This document shows, piece by piece, positions 36,894 to 46,017 of a stretch of DNA of 64,000 bases (position 1 is the stretch's first letter; every line of letters starts with the position of its first letter). The position numbers and the translations under genes are program-made. Source of the stretch: Psychrobium sp. MM17-31 (GTDB lineage Bacteria > Pseudomonadota > Gammaproteobacteria > Enterobacterales > Psychrobiaceae); NCBI RefSeq assembly GCF_022347785.1, contig NZ_JAKRGA010000003.1:124001-188000 (forward strand), written 5' to 3'. Below the pieces are notes generated by a model that did no database searches, had not been told where the DNA came from, and was given only the letters and a program-made list of their open reading frames with translations.

Positions 36894-37577
36894 ATGAAAG
36901 CGCAACAACTTGGATATCAACAAGCGAGGGCCCAAATGCAACCGGGTGATGTGATTGCCTTTGGCGGCAACGGTGCATTCTCCAAAGTCATTAAACTAGC
37001 GACATTTTCGCAAGTATCTCATGTCGGAATTATTCTAAAAACGCAGTTACCTGATGCAAGTGACGGACAGTTTTTTAATCAGATTATCGAATCAACAGGG
37101 AAAAAAGGGGTAGCAATTTCGCGTTTTAGTCAGGTTTTGGAAGACTACGATGGCGATGTGTGGTGGTTACCATTATCCGAGCAGCTTCGTCAGCACCGAT
37201 TTAATGCCCAAGCCTTTTTTGACTTTCTCTATCATCAATCTCAACAAGCGATTTCTTATGATCTAGGGCAGGCGTTGATGTCTGCAGTCGACGCGTTCGA
37301 AAAACTCTTTGATACAAATTCGATAATCGGTGGGAATGATGAAGATTTCAGTAAATTTTTCTGCTCTGAATTAGTCGCCGCAGCGTTAGAGCGCTCACAA
37401 GCGGTCGATTCCGTTAACGCGTCAGAAGTGACGCCAATTGACTTATGCCGTTGGAATATTTATCAAAACCAATACTATTTACTCAAAGGCGATAGCGAGA
37501 AAACAATCTCTCGCTTTAACTCAACAGCGCCTCAAGTGTGGAATAAAGAAGTCGTTGCAACAACGGAAGTCATTTAA
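36894..37577 (+). CDS. YiiX/YebB-like permuted NlpC/P60 cysteine hydrolase
   Basis: A 227-residue predicted papain-fold amidase or peptidase in circularly permuted order: the catalytic His comes first (FSQVSHVGIILKT, about residue 45) and the Cys later (FSKFFCSELVAAALE, about residue 160), with MQPGDVIAFGGNGAFSKVIKL at the N-terminus. The order matches the YiiX/YaeF class. No signal peptide. ATG 36894 has GGAGG 8 bp upstream, which rules out the ATG-less extension to 36867. Monocistronic with a terminator at 37584-37610. Substrate unknown; lipids or cell-wall amides are possible. Confidence 0.85.
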   Translation: MKAQQLGYQQARAQMQPGDVIAFGGNGAFSKVIKLATFSQVSHVGIILKTQLPDASDGQFFNQIIESTGKKGVAISRFSQVLEDYDGDVWWLPLSEQLRQHRFNAQAFFDFLYHQSQQAISYDLGQALMSAVDAFEKLFDTNSIIGGNDEDFSKFFCSELVAAALERSQAVDSVNASEVTPIDLCRWNIYQNQYYLLKGDSEKTISRFNSTAPQVWNKEVVATTEVI

Positions 37578-37583
37578 ACATAT

Positions 37584-37610
37584 AAAAGCCAAGCTGTTGC
37601 TTGGCTTTTT
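37584..37610 (+). terminator. Terminator of the YiiX-like gene
   Basis: Stem AAAAGCCAAGC / GCTTGGCTTTT with TGTT loop and T run; may also serve the convergent antiporter operon. Confidence 0.9.
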
Positions 37611-37640
37611 CTTTAACTAGTCGATTTAACGCCCGCCGTA

Positions 37641-39377
37641 CTAAAAGTAATACATCAGCAAAATCCCGCCTAACAGCAGCGCTACCCACATCACCATAGT
37701 TTCGGTGGGCCACAGCTTGGCGAAATAGCCACGTGGTCGTTCTTTTTTCCCATCGTACGACTGATTGATAAGACCTTTAACGCCCGCAATTACAGCGTTT
37801 TCTACTAGTTCAACACTGTTACGCAATGCGCTAAATATCGGCTTAACGAATGCAGGTGCGAGTTTTCGATAGAGCCAGTCTGTGTCGAGATTGGTCGAAG
37901 GCAGCTCTGGCGGATACATGTTTTTCAGATTAAGCCATACAAACGCCATTGCAGAGAAGAACAATAGTTGAAGCTGGGTTAACACATGTGTCACATCATA
38001 AGGTTGATAGTGCTCGTTCCATGGCAATAACGCGTAGACTGTATATGCTGGGAAACTACCGATAACAACACATAAGATTGCTGCTAGTGCCATCGCAACA
38101 AGCATATTCTTTGGTGGCTCAGTGGTCCTGATGCCCGAGTCGTGAGCGAAAAAGGCAAAATAAGGAATTTTAATGCCCGCGTGATGGAATACACCAGCCG
38201 CAGCGAACAATAGCAGCAACCAAACAACTTCGTAATTCTCTGCTATAGCGGCACTCATGATCATCGATTTTGACACGAACCCACTAAACAGCGGGAAGGC
38301 GGAAATTGATGCTGCCCCGACAACACATAATATTGTGGTTTTGGGCATACTCTTATAAAGGCCGCCGAGCTCAGAGCCATTTATTCGACCTGTCATGTGT
38401 AGTACTGCGCCCATGCTCATCATTAACAGCCCTTTAAAAATGACGTCATTAAATGCATGAGCAACAGCGCCGTTTAACGCCAGTGACGTTCCTATACCAA
38501 CGCCAACAACCATAAAACCAATTTGGTTAATCATCGAATAGGCTAGGACTCGGCGTAGATCATTTTCTATTACCGCATAGAAAATAGGGAAACATGCCAT
38601 AGTAACGCCTATCCATACCAGCAATTCAGTGCCTGCGAAACCACGTGCTAGGGCATACACGGCTACCTTGGTGGTAAATGACGCCAAAAAGACAGTACCG
38701 GTCGGTGTTGCCTCAGGGTAGGCGTCGGTAAGCCACGTATGGGCAAAGGGAAACGCACATTTGATACCAAATGCAATAAAGATTAACCATGCACCTATGT
38801 TGAGCATTCCCTCATGCTCAAGACCAATATCTTCAAAGCGGGCACTGCCTGTCTGATGAATAAAAATAATAGTGCCAACGAGCAATAATACGCCAGATAA
38901 TACCTTGATCATGATATAGCGCATGCCAGCGCTGTAAGCGCGATCGGTGCGTCTAGCCCAAATCAAGAACACGGAGGTGAGTGCTAACAATTCCCAAAAA
39001 ATAAATAAGGTCAGCAAATCGCCCGCAAACACAGCGCCAACAGCACTAGATGCATAACTAAGACCAGCGAAGTGCTGAATGGTGTCTTTTAGATGTAATG
39101 AATAAATGACCGCAATAAAAGCAGCTAAATGAAAGAGGTAGCCGAAAATTAAGCTTAATTTATCAACCCGAACTGGCTCTAATTGGTAACCGATAAATTC
39201 AAAACTCCAGTACACCCCTGGCTCAATACCAGCTAGCGCAAGTGCACCCCAGATCGGGGTAATGAGCATAATGAAGCTGCGCAGGTAACCACGTAAAAAT
39301 ATTGCGGCAAGCGCGCCAATCATCAAGGGCAAGAAAGGCGGCAGCGATGGTAGCATCTGTGACAAGCTACTTATCAT
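37641..39377 (-). CDS. Third MnhD/NuoL-like antiporter subunit of the mnh cluster
   Basis: A 578-residue polytopic protein of the proton-conducting NuoL/M/N-MrpA/D superfamily. Transport residues are in place: Glu in LLTLFIFWELLALTSVFLIWA and Lys in AFGIKCAFPFAHTWLTDAYPEATPTG, with ASFTTKVAVYALARGF carrying the second Lys. It is longer than MnhD (about 500) and has a C-terminal extension ending in one more helix. It overlaps the 83-residue membrane protein by 11 bp. It is the last gene of the cluster and the third such subunit, where typical Mrp systems have two (A and D). Confidence 0.88.
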   Translation of the reverse strand: MISSLSQMLPSLPPFLPLMIGALAAIFLRGYLRSFIMLITPIWGALALAGIEPGVYWSFEFIGYQLEPVRVDKLSLIFGYLFHLAAFIAVIYSLHLKDTIQHFAGLSYASSAVGAVFAGDLLTLFIFWELLALTSVFLIWARRTDRAYSAGMRYIMIKVLSGVLLLVGTIIFIHQTGSARFEDIGLEHEGMLNIGAWLIFIAFGIKCAFPFAHTWLTDAYPEATPTGTVFLASFTTKVAVYALARGFAGTELLVWIGVTMACFPIFYAVIENDLRRVLAYSMINQIGFMVVGVGIGTSLALNGAVAHAFNDVIFKGLLMMSMGAVLHMTGRINGSELGGLYKSMPKTTILCVVGAASISAFPLFSGFVSKSMIMSAAIAENYEVVWLLLLFAAAGVFHHAGIKIPYFAFFAHDSGIRTTEPPKNMLVAMALAAILCVVIGSFPAYTVYALLPWNEHYQPYDVTHVLTQLQLLFFSAMAFVWLNLKNMYPPELPSTNLDTDWLYRKLAPAFVKPIFSALRNSVELVENAVIAGVKGLINQSYDGKKERPRGYFAKLWPTETMVMWVALLLGGILLMYYF

Positions 39378-39618
39378 AGTAGTCTTCCTCTTTCATTAAC
39401 ACTTTGCGCATGGCTTTAGCAATTAATACCAAGACAACACAACCAATAAATCCATAAATGGCGTAAAAAGCGGGAATGTTCTCCCAATCGTGATAGATGT
39501 GGCGATGTACAACGAAATCAACCAATACTAAAACGGCGCAAAGTACGTAAAACACTCTGAGCATCATCTGAATATTGGAAGGCTTATCAAAGAAGTCTTG
39601 CTGTTCATTCTCTTTCAT
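39367..39618 (-). CDS. Small two-helix membrane protein inside the mnh cluster
   Basis: An 83-residue protein with a hydrophilic start MKENEQQDFFDKPSNIQMML, two helices (about residues 22-39 and 48-67) and a charged tail MRKVLMKEEDYYDK. ATG 39618 is chosen because GGAGG lies 8 bp upstream and the preceding stop is at 39620; an ATG at 39633 would overlap that ribosome site. Overlaps the next gene by 11 bp, so it is translated with the antiporter subunits. I do not recognise a family; it sits where no canonical mnh gene is expected. Confidence 0.82.
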   Translation of the reverse strand: MKENEQQDFFDKPSNIQMMLRVFYVLCAVLVLVDFVVHRHIYHDWENIPAFYAIYGFIGCVVLVLIAKAMRKVLMKEEDYYDK

Positions 39619-39619
39619 T

Positions 39620-41158
39620 TTAGAAGCCTCCATTTATGCCAGTGGAAACACCGGGAATTAGGTTGATTAGCGCAATTAATGGTTGCGGGTAAAAGAACAA
39701 CACAAAGCAGCCTAGTGTCGTGAAGCCAATGGCTAATAAACTTGGGAGCGGAGCTTCTTTAATCTCGGCGGTTGACCATGCTTTTTTCTCTGTATTTTCG
39801 CCATCCTGAGGTTTCGCGAAGAATGCTTTGATTGGAATTGGTAATAAATACGCAATGTTAAGCAGCGAACTTATCATTAATACCGCGACGATAATCAGTT
39901 TGTCGCTATCGAGCGCACCAACAACCAAATACCATTTACTCCAGGTACCGGCTAGCGGTGGCAGGCCAATGATGCTGAGCGCTCCCACTGCAAATGCTGC
40001 CATGGTGAAGGGCATAACACGACCAAGACCTACCATTTCGCTGATGTTCTTCTTGTGTGAAGCCACCATAATGGCGCCTGCACAAAAGAATAGGGTAATT
40101 TTACCGATGGCGTGAGTCGCAATATGCAGCGTTGCACCAGCAGCCGCAACCGATGAAGCGAGCAGCGCACCTACTACAATATAACTGAGCTGACTAACAG
40201 TCGAATATGCCAGACGTGCCTTTAAATTGTCCTTGGTCATTGCGATGCATGATGAAAGTAGCACTGTGGCAGCGCCGATATAGAGCATGACATCTGCTGT
40301 TGGGATCTGAGTGAGTGATTCAATACCGAAAATGTAAATCACAATTTTAAGGATACTGAACACGCCCGCTTTTACGACAGCCACCGCGTGTAGTAGGGCA
40401 CTCACAGGCGTTGGCGCCACCATAGCCGCGGGTAACCAACGGTGAAACGGCATAATGGCCGCTTTACCAACACCGTAACAAAACAGCACTAAGAGTAGCC
40501 CAGTCGTTGAACTAGACGGTTGCGACAATATACCGCCTTCGCTGAAGGTTAACGTACCTGCTGTGACCCAAGTAATTAAAATGGCAAACAATAGGAACGC
40601 GATCGAGGTGCCTAACAAGATACCTAAGTAAATACGCCCGCCACGTTTTGCATCTTCAGTACCTGCATGGGTTACGAGCGGAAATGTCGATAACGTTAGT
40701 AGTTCGTAAAAGATAAATAGAGTCAGTAGGTTAGCGGAGAAACAAATCGCCATCACCGTGCTGATTGCTAGCGCAAAACAGGTAAAGAATCGCGTTTGAT
40801 TTATTTCACCGTGACCTCGCATATAACCAATGGCGTACACTGTTGTCACTATCCATAGCAGGCTTGCAACCAGCGCGAATAAGACACCCAGTGGCTCAAC
40901 TGAAAATTCAATGGCTAAGTTAGGTAGGATGCTGATCCACTGTGTAGCCGTCTCAATAGATTGCGTAGGAAACAGCTCAAAGGTTCGCGTCGTGATGGCT
41001 AACACAATGCTAAACAATACCACACCAGTACTGATAGATGCGGCTTCGCGCAAGTTGGGCTGTTTTCCAAGCAACATCACAAGTATCGCCCCTATTAAAG
41101 GCGTCACTATAGCAGCATTGACTAATTGCCCCATATCAAAGGCTGTCCATAAATCCAT
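39620..41158 (-). CDS. Second MnhD/NuoL-like antiporter subunit
   Basis: A 512-residue proton-conducting membrane subunit. The core shows LLTLFIFYELLTLSTFPLVTHA (essential Glu), YGVGKAAIMPFHRWLPAAMVAPTPVSALLHAVAVVKAGVF (Lys and HA-V-K motif of NuoL/MnhA/MnhD) and LAYSTVSQLSYIVVGALL. It could be the counterpart of the MrpA N-terminal half, because the C-terminal MrpA domain (DUF4040) is encoded separately at 43001-43978. Start is one base from the mnhD stop. Confidence 0.88.
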   Translation of the reverse strand: MDLWTAFDMGQLVNAAIVTPLIGAILVMLLGKQPNLREAASISTGVVLFSIVLAITTRTFELFPTQSIETATQWISILPNLAIEFSVEPLGVLFALVASLLWIVTTVYAIGYMRGHGEINQTRFFTCFALAISTVMAICFSANLLTLFIFYELLTLSTFPLVTHAGTEDAKRGGRIYLGILLGTSIAFLLFAILITWVTAGTLTFSEGGILSQPSSSTTGLLLVLFCYGVGKAAIMPFHRWLPAAMVAPTPVSALLHAVAVVKAGVFSILKIVIYIFGIESLTQIPTADVMLYIGAATVLLSSCIAMTKDNLKARLAYSTVSQLSYIVVGALLASSVAAAGATLHIATHAIGKITLFFCAGAIMVASHKKNISEMVGLGRVMPFTMAAFAVGALSIIGLPPLAGTWSKWYLVVGALDSDKLIIVAVLMISSLLNIAYLLPIPIKAFFAKPQDGENTEKKAWSTAEIKEAPLPSLLAIGFTTLGCFVLFFYPQPLIALINLIPGVSTGINGGF

Positions 41159-42648
41159 TAGTTAGCCTCCGTAACGTTTGTTGTGGTCAACCACTGTGCT
41201 GCAGACTCTGCTGCGCCTACTGTCATTGACGTATCAATACCGAAATAGATATTCGCAACAACTAAAAGCCACATAGGGATCAACATAAGTAGAGGAGCCT
41301 CTTGAATGGACACATCGTTTTCAGCTTTTTGAAAATAGGCAGCTTCTAATACTCGTCCGATATAGACCACTGCTAATAAAGAGCCTGCTAATAAGAAGAA
41401 TGCTATCAGCCAGTGTTGCTGCTCAAGCGCCGCAGTGACTAAATACCACTTGCTGACAAACCCCGCAGTGAGCGGCACACCAATAATACTTAATCCCGCA
41501 ATGGTAAACGCTGCCATCGTCCACGGCATCTTACGACCCAAACCTTGGAAGGCTTTAATATCTACAGAACCTGTGCGTAGCGCGACGCATCCTACTGCCA
41601 TAAACAACGCGCCTTTCATGAGGGCGTGATTAAAGATATGGAGCAAGCCCGCCATTAATCCAAGTGACGTCGCAAGGCTAATACCTAAAATCATATAGCC
41701 AATTTGCGCCACACTACTGTAGGCAAGTACGGTCTTCACGTTACTTTGGACGGTGGCCATGAAAGAGCATTTGAAAATAGCGACAATCGCTAACACTAAT
41801 AAGATGATGCTCATGCCCATTTCTTCAAACACATAGCTCGCGCCGAATATCGTGAAGATAAAGCGGATCATTACATACACAGCAACCTTAGTTGCGGTAC
41901 TTGCGAGAAACGCACTAACCACCGACGGTGCATGTGTGTAAGCCGGTGGTAACCACATGTGCAGAGGAAAGAGGGCAAGCTTGATACTAACGCCGATCAA
42001 AATAAACGCCAGTCCAGTGTTAAGCGTGCGATTGCCATCGAGTAACGCGAGGCGTTCACTCAAATCCATCATATTAAGGGTGCCGGTTTTCATGTAAAGC
42101 ATGCCAACACCAATCAAAATAAAGGTTGCCCCGATGGTGCCCATAATTAAGTAGCGAAATGCAGCGGTTAAACAGCGGCGATCACGCCCTAAACTTACTA
42201 AGGTGTATGTTGCTAACGAAGAGATTTCTAAAAATACGAACAAATTAAAGGCATCGCCTGTAATTAGAATGCCTGATAGCCCGGTTAAACACAGCAAATG
42301 GGCTGTATAGAACAGACTGCATTGCTCGGCGGCTATTTCATGGGCAATACTGTCTTTGGCATAAATTAAAACGAGGGATGAAATGCCGCTCACCGCGCAA
42401 AGAACGATGGCGCTTGCGACATCGATGCGCATTTCGATCCCCCACGGCGCGGACCAGCCGCCAACCGCATAGCTAACTACGCCTTGTTCCATGGTGAGTA
42501 ACAATAAGGATAGCGCGACGGCAAAACTAACGAAGTTGGTTGCACAGGCAACGAGCCAAGCAAGTGAATGTCTTGGTAGAATAAAGCACAGGGGCGCTGC
42601 AACTAAAGGCAGCACGACTGGCAGAATAGCAAGGTGTTGGTCAATCAT
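41158..42648 (-). CDS. mnhD: Na+/H+ antiporter subunit D
   Basis: A 496-residue, about 14-helix protein: FNLFVFLEISSLATYTLVSLG carries the essential Glu, FILIGVSIKLALFPLHMWLPPAYTHAPSVVSAFLASTATKVAVYVMIRF the two Lys of the channel, and LAYSSVAQIGYMILGISLAT the core helix. It follows mnhC with a one-base stop/start overlap, the normal C-D order of mnh/mrp operons, which identifies this copy as the true D subunit. Confidence 0.93.
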   Translation of the reverse strand: MIDQHLAILPVVLPLVAAPLCFILPRHSLAWLVACATNFVSFAVALSLLLLTMEQGVVSYAVGGWSAPWGIEMRIDVASAIVLCAVSGISSLVLIYAKDSIAHEIAAEQCSLFYTAHLLCLTGLSGILITGDAFNLFVFLEISSLATYTLVSLGRDRRCLTAAFRYLIMGTIGATFILIGVGMLYMKTGTLNMMDLSERLALLDGNRTLNTGLAFILIGVSIKLALFPLHMWLPPAYTHAPSVVSAFLASTATKVAVYVMIRFIFTIFGASYVFEEMGMSIILLVLAIVAIFKCSFMATVQSNVKTVLAYSSVAQIGYMILGISLATSLGLMAGLLHIFNHALMKGALFMAVGCVALRTGSVDIKAFQGLGRKMPWTMAAFTIAGLSIIGVPLTAGFVSKWYLVTAALEQQHWLIAFFLLAGSLLAVVYIGRVLEAAYFQKAENDVSIQEAPLLMLIPMWLLVVANIYFGIDTSMTVGAAESAAQWLTTTNVTEAN

Positions 42649-43004
42649 TAGATAAGATCTTCCTTGTCTTCAAATTCATTTTCTTCAATCGTGCCATAGG
42701 CTTGTTTGATACGAATAATTAAGGCGAGGGCGACGGCAGTGGTGGCAACACCAACCACAATCGCCGTTAAAATAAGAACATGAGGTAGCGGGTTAGAGAA
42801 ACTCTCAACGCCCTCAGCCACTATTGGTGCGGAGCCGCCTTTGACTTTACCGATAGTGATATACATCATAAACACAGCCGTCTGGAATATTCCCAAGCCA
42901 ACGACTTTCTTGACTAAGTTATTTGCTGCAATGACAACATAAAACCCTGCCATCATTAAAAATACTACGACCCAGTAGTTGTAATAATCGGTGACAAAAC
43001 TCAT
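42648..43004 (-). CDS. mnhC: Na+/H+ antiporter subunit C
   Basis: A 118-residue, three-helix NuoK-like protein: FYVVIAANNLVKKVVGLGIFQTAVFMMYITIGKVKGG and PLPHVLILTAIVVGVATTAVALALI are the MnhC/NuoK signature helices. Four-base overlap with the preceding gene and one-base overlap with mnhD. Confidence 0.93.
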   Translation of the reverse strand: MSFVTDYYNYWVVVFLMMAGFYVVIAANNLVKKVVGLGIFQTAVFMMYITIGKVKGGSAPIVAEGVESFSNPLPHVLILTAIVVGVATTAVALALIIRIKQAYGTIEENEFEDKEDLI

Positions 43005-43978
43005 GAGATATTCTTCCTTTCAGCGCGATTAGCAAACGCGAAAAATATGCTTAGCATCGCTGCGAATACAGTAATACCGACGCCTAATTCAATAAGAATG
43101 ATGCCGAGATGTTGACCAGCGACAGGATCGCTGCTTAAAACATTGTAATCGAGGAAGTTAGCGCCAAGTGCAAAACTTACTAGCCCAGTGCCTGCATAAA
43201 TAAGGACGCCACTTGCAACAAGAATGTTAAGCGTACTTGGTGGCAATACCTTGAGTGCGACAGGTAATCCAAAGACCAATGCGTAAAGAATGATTGCTGC
43301 AGCAGCAATAACCCCAGCTTGGAACCCGCCGCCGGGTCCATAATCGCCGTGGAATTGCACATAGAGGGCAAACAAAATTGTTAGTGGAATAATGAGTTTG
43401 GCAACGACTTTTAGTACCAAGTGCGATTGAAGACCCGATGCTAGTGCAGTGCGTTCAGATTTTGGGAGTCCCAAAATGCTAAGAACGCCAATTGCCGCAG
43501 CAAATACCACGGCTGTTTCCCCTAAGGTATCGAAAGCACGGTAGCTCGCTAATACCGAGGTAACCATATTTGGCAAGCCAATCTCTTTTGGAGACTCTTC
43601 AATATAACGCGGAGCGACATGCTGATGCGCAGGGTTATTTGGATCGCCAAATGGCGGCATGTCTAACGTGCCATACAAAAGCGCACCGCCAGTGACCAAC
43701 ACGACGAGCAAAGGCATGAGTTTTATGGTACTAGTCGACTTTTCTTTACGCCCGGTTAGCGCTAACGTGCCCAACATAAGAACCGTTGAAATTCCTGCAC
43801 CAACAGAGGCTTCTGTAAACGCCACATCGACTGCGTCTAAATTGACAAAGATTAACGCTGACAACAAGCTGTAAACGCCAAACAGCATGACAACCGCGAA
43901 CAGATCTTTTAGAACAATGACGCCAAGAGCGGTAATTGCAAGCATCCCAAGCAAGACAATATCGATAAACTCATTCAT
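43001..43978 (-). CDS. mnhB: Fused DUF4040 + MnhB subunit
   Basis: A 325-residue protein joining two pieces. The N-terminal about 100 residues (VIVLKDLFAVVMLFGVYSLLSALIFVNLDAVDVAFTEASVGAGISTVLML) are the DUF4040 module that normally forms the C-terminal part of MrpA. The C-terminal about 140 residues (LFALYVQFHGDYGPGGGFQAGVIAAAAIIL) are MnhB. The middle has SVLASYRAFDTLGETAVVFAAAIGV, the MbhE-like segment. The same D-E-F order occurs as separate genes in archaeal Mbh complexes. It overlaps mnhG and mnhC by four bases each. Confidence 0.92.
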   Translation of the reverse strand: MNEFIDIVLLGMLAITALGVIVLKDLFAVVMLFGVYSLLSALIFVNLDAVDVAFTEASVGAGISTVLMLGTLALTGRKEKSTSTIKLMPLLVVLVTGGALLYGTLDMPPFGDPNNPAHQHVAPRYIEESPKEIGLPNMVTSVLASYRAFDTLGETAVVFAAAIGVLSILGLPKSERTALASGLQSHLVLKVVAKLIIPLTILFALYVQFHGDYGPGGGFQAGVIAAAAIILYALVFGLPVALKVLPPSTLNILVASGVLIYAGTGLVSFALGANFLDYNVLSSDPVAGQHLGIILIELGVGITVFAAMLSIFFAFANRAERKNIS

Positions 43979-44301
43979 GAATTGCTGTCCTTTTGGTTAC
44001 TCTTAGATTCCGGCATCGTTAACAGACCACCATGACGCGCCGACTTTGCTAAAGCATGTGACGCAGTCGGTCCGGTTAGCAATAGGAAGATAGCGATAAA
44101 TAGTAGTTTTACTGTGACCAAGTCAAAGTCAGTGCGCAGCATTAAGCCCGCAACAATTAAGAGAGTCACAATCGAATCCGTAACACTGGCAGCGTGAACT
44201 CGGGTAAAAAAATCCGGAAACCGAAATAAGCCAAAGGCACCTGTCAGACTGAAAAATGCGCCTAGTAATAAACAAATAGCGCTCAACACGTCTAAAATCA
44301 T
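43975..44301 (-). CDS. mnhG: Na+/H+ antiporter subunit G
   Basis: A 108-residue, three-helix protein: LLLGAFFSLTGAFGLFRFPDFFTRVHAASVTDS is the MnhG signature, followed by LFIAIFLLLTGPTASHALAKSA. Four-base overlaps with mnhF and the DUF4040-mnhB gene. Confidence 0.93.
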   Translation of the reverse strand: MILDVLSAICLLLGAFFSLTGAFGLFRFPDFFTRVHAASVTDSIVTLLIVAGLMLRTDFDLVTVKLLFIAIFLLLTGPTASHALAKSARHGGLLTMPESKSNQKDSNS

Positions 44302-44585
44302 TTCGATTGCTCCTCAACGCCGCTATCCGCGTTGTCACAGGTGTATTCAAAAAAACGCAACACCGCGACCATGCCAATGAAGTTAATCAACGCATAAACA
44401 ATTGCAATATCGAGAAAATCTGGTCGGCCAGCTAAAAAACCCATTACTGCAATAAAGAGGGCGGTTTTAGTGCCAAACATATTTACGCCGAGAATGCGGT
44501 CGTAGACAGTTTCTGCCTTTAACGCTCTGGCGAGTGCTAAAGCCATTACGGATAAAATTGCGATGGAAGTTGCCGCCAAAATCAT
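44298..44585 (-). CDS. mnhF: Na+/H+ antiporter subunit F
   Basis: A 95-residue, three-helix protein with ALARALKAETVYDRILGVNMFGTKTALFIAVMG and DIAIVYALINFIGMVAVLRFFE, the MnhF pattern (PT..DRI...N). Four-base overlaps on both sides. Confidence 0.93.
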   Translation of the reverse strand: MILAATSIAILSVMALALARALKAETVYDRILGVNMFGTKTALFIAVMGFLAGRPDFLDIAIVYALINFIGMVAVLRFFEYTCDNADSGVEEQSK

Positions 44586-45091
44586 GATGATTCTCCCTCT
44601 TTATTGACGTTAGCAACCCTTCGCGCCATCTCACCTTTATCAAGTTGTTCAACAGATTTATGTTGTAGGGCATGGACGGTAACGTTCTCTTCATCAATAT
44701 CGATACACAGCGTACCAGGTGTTAAAGTAATGGAATTAGCATAAAGCACACGAGTGTTGACAGATTTATCTCTGATAGACAATGTAGCTAATGTCGGCTC
44801 GACAGTTTTTCCCTGTGTCCAAACTAGTTTTGTTACTTGAATACCGGATTTAAAAACCTGAACCAATAGCCATCCAACGTAAGCGAAAAAGCGAGGAGAA
44901 AGAGGTAGTGGCTGAGTCTGTTCGTCGTGTTTGTCCATTTTGTAAAGTAATGAAACAACAGTTACTACCGAAACCACACCTAATCCGAGCAACAAAGGTT
45001 TAAAAAATCCAGAGAGTAATAGCCAAAATGCAAAAAGTACTAATGGCCAAACAATGACATAGTGAACAATTGGATTTGTTTTTTGCGACAT
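44582..45091 (-). CDS. mnhE: Na+/H+ antiporter subunit E
   Basis: A 169-residue protein with N-terminal helices (IVWPLVLFAFWLLLSGFFKPLLLGLGVVSVV) and the MnhE C-terminal domain with YANSITLTPGTLCIDIDEENVTVHAL, its signature. ATG 45091 follows GAGAGGAAAAT, a clear ribosome site; an earlier ATG at 45109 is less likely. First antiporter gene, 62 bp after the tandem Usp gene on the same strand, so the stress protein may head the operon. Confidence 0.93.
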   Translation of the reverse strand: MSQKTNPIVHYVIVWPLVLFAFWLLLSGFFKPLLLGLGVVSVVTVVSLLYKMDKHDEQTQPLPLSPRFFAYVGWLLVQVFKSGIQVTKLVWTQGKTVEPTLATLSIRDKSVNTRVLYANSITLTPGTLCIDIDEENVTVHALQHKSVEQLDKGEMARRVANVNKEGESS

Positions 45092-45153
45092 ATTTTCCTC
45101 TCGCGGCATTGCTATTGTTGACCAGCGTACTTACTTAACTTAGGTGCAATGAA

Positions 45154-46017
45154 CTAATTATTCTCGAGTTCAATAGAGAGAGAATCGGTGCGCAGATTGT
45201 GCATTACTTTCTCGGTAATATTGCCAAAGATTAATCCTTTAAGGCCGCTTTTACCTGTACTTCCCATAATGACTAATTCTGCTTTAAGCTCATTAGCGCA
45301 GTGGGGAATAGTGCGATCTGGTGCACCTGCAGTAATGTGAATATTAGCGTCAGCTAAACCGTGTTTTTCTAACAACGCTGTCACTTTTTGCTCACCTTCA
45401 ACACGGTGTTTATTGGCGTATTCTTCCATGTCGATTATATCGAGTTCTTTTAAGATGTTTGGTACTGGAAGGCTATAGACTACATTCACTGTTGAACCGA
45501 ACGTGTGTGCCCATTTCTTACTCCATTGCAAAATGGTGTCGTTTAACGCTTTGTGAGCATCGTCTTTTGCATCGGGGTTTATTGCTGACAAAATTGCGTG
45601 TTTGTTACGCCAATGCTGTTGGCTGGCGATTAACACAGGAACCTGCAATGTGCGAATTAACTCCCAATCACAAGGCGTGTGGAAGAAGGTTTCAGAGCGA
45701 TGTCCTGCCTTAACCACTAAATCAAAATCATTATTTTCGCAGTGCGTGTTAACCCAACTTACAATGTCGTCGGTAACCACTACTTGGTTGATGATGTTTT
45801 CTTTGTGAGGGTAATCAGCAAAAATGCGGTCGATGGAAGCTTGGAGATTGTCTTTGGTGGCGGCGATATCGCTTGGGTTATTCTGATTACTGCCCGTTTT
45901 AACAAAACGTACCACTTCAATCTGCTCACCTAAAGGTGCCGCTATTTCATGTGCCTTGTTTAACGCACAATTTCCAGACTCGTTGATATCTGATAAAACC
46001 AAAATTGACTTCGCCAT
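45154..46017 (-). CDS. Tandem universal stress protein linked to the mnh operon
   Basis: A 287-residue protein with two Usp domains (about 1-138 and 145-285). The second domain has the ATP-binding loop ELVIMGSTGKSGLKGLIFGNITEKV; the first has DLVVKAGHRSETFFHTPCDWELIR, a UspE-type feature. It resembles the UspE at 19351-20277 but is clearly divergent. It lies 62 bp upstream of mnhE on the same strand with no terminator between, suggesting shared expression and a regulatory role for the antiporter (inference). Confidence 0.9.
   Translation of the reverse strand: MAKSILVLSDINESGNCALNKAHEIAAPLGEQIEVVRFVKTGSNQNNPSDIAATKDNLQASIDRIFADYPHKENIINQVVVTDDIVSWVNTHCENNDFDLVVKAGHRSETFFHTPCDWELIRTLQVPVLIASQQHWRNKHAILSAINPDAKDDAHKALNDTILQWSKKWAHTFGSTVNVVYSLPVPNILKELDIIDMEEYANKHRVEGEQKVTALLEKHGLADANIHITAGAPDRTIPHCANELKAELVIMGSTGKSGLKGLIFGNITEKVMHNLRTDSLSIELENN

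Noticed and set aside
37641-45091. Complex I (nuo) or DabAB bicarbonate system
   Set aside because: NuoL/M/N-like subunits occur, but there are no peripheral NADH/iron-sulfur subunits and no DUF2309 (DabA) gene; E/F/G/C/B subunits mark an Mrp/Mnh antiporter.
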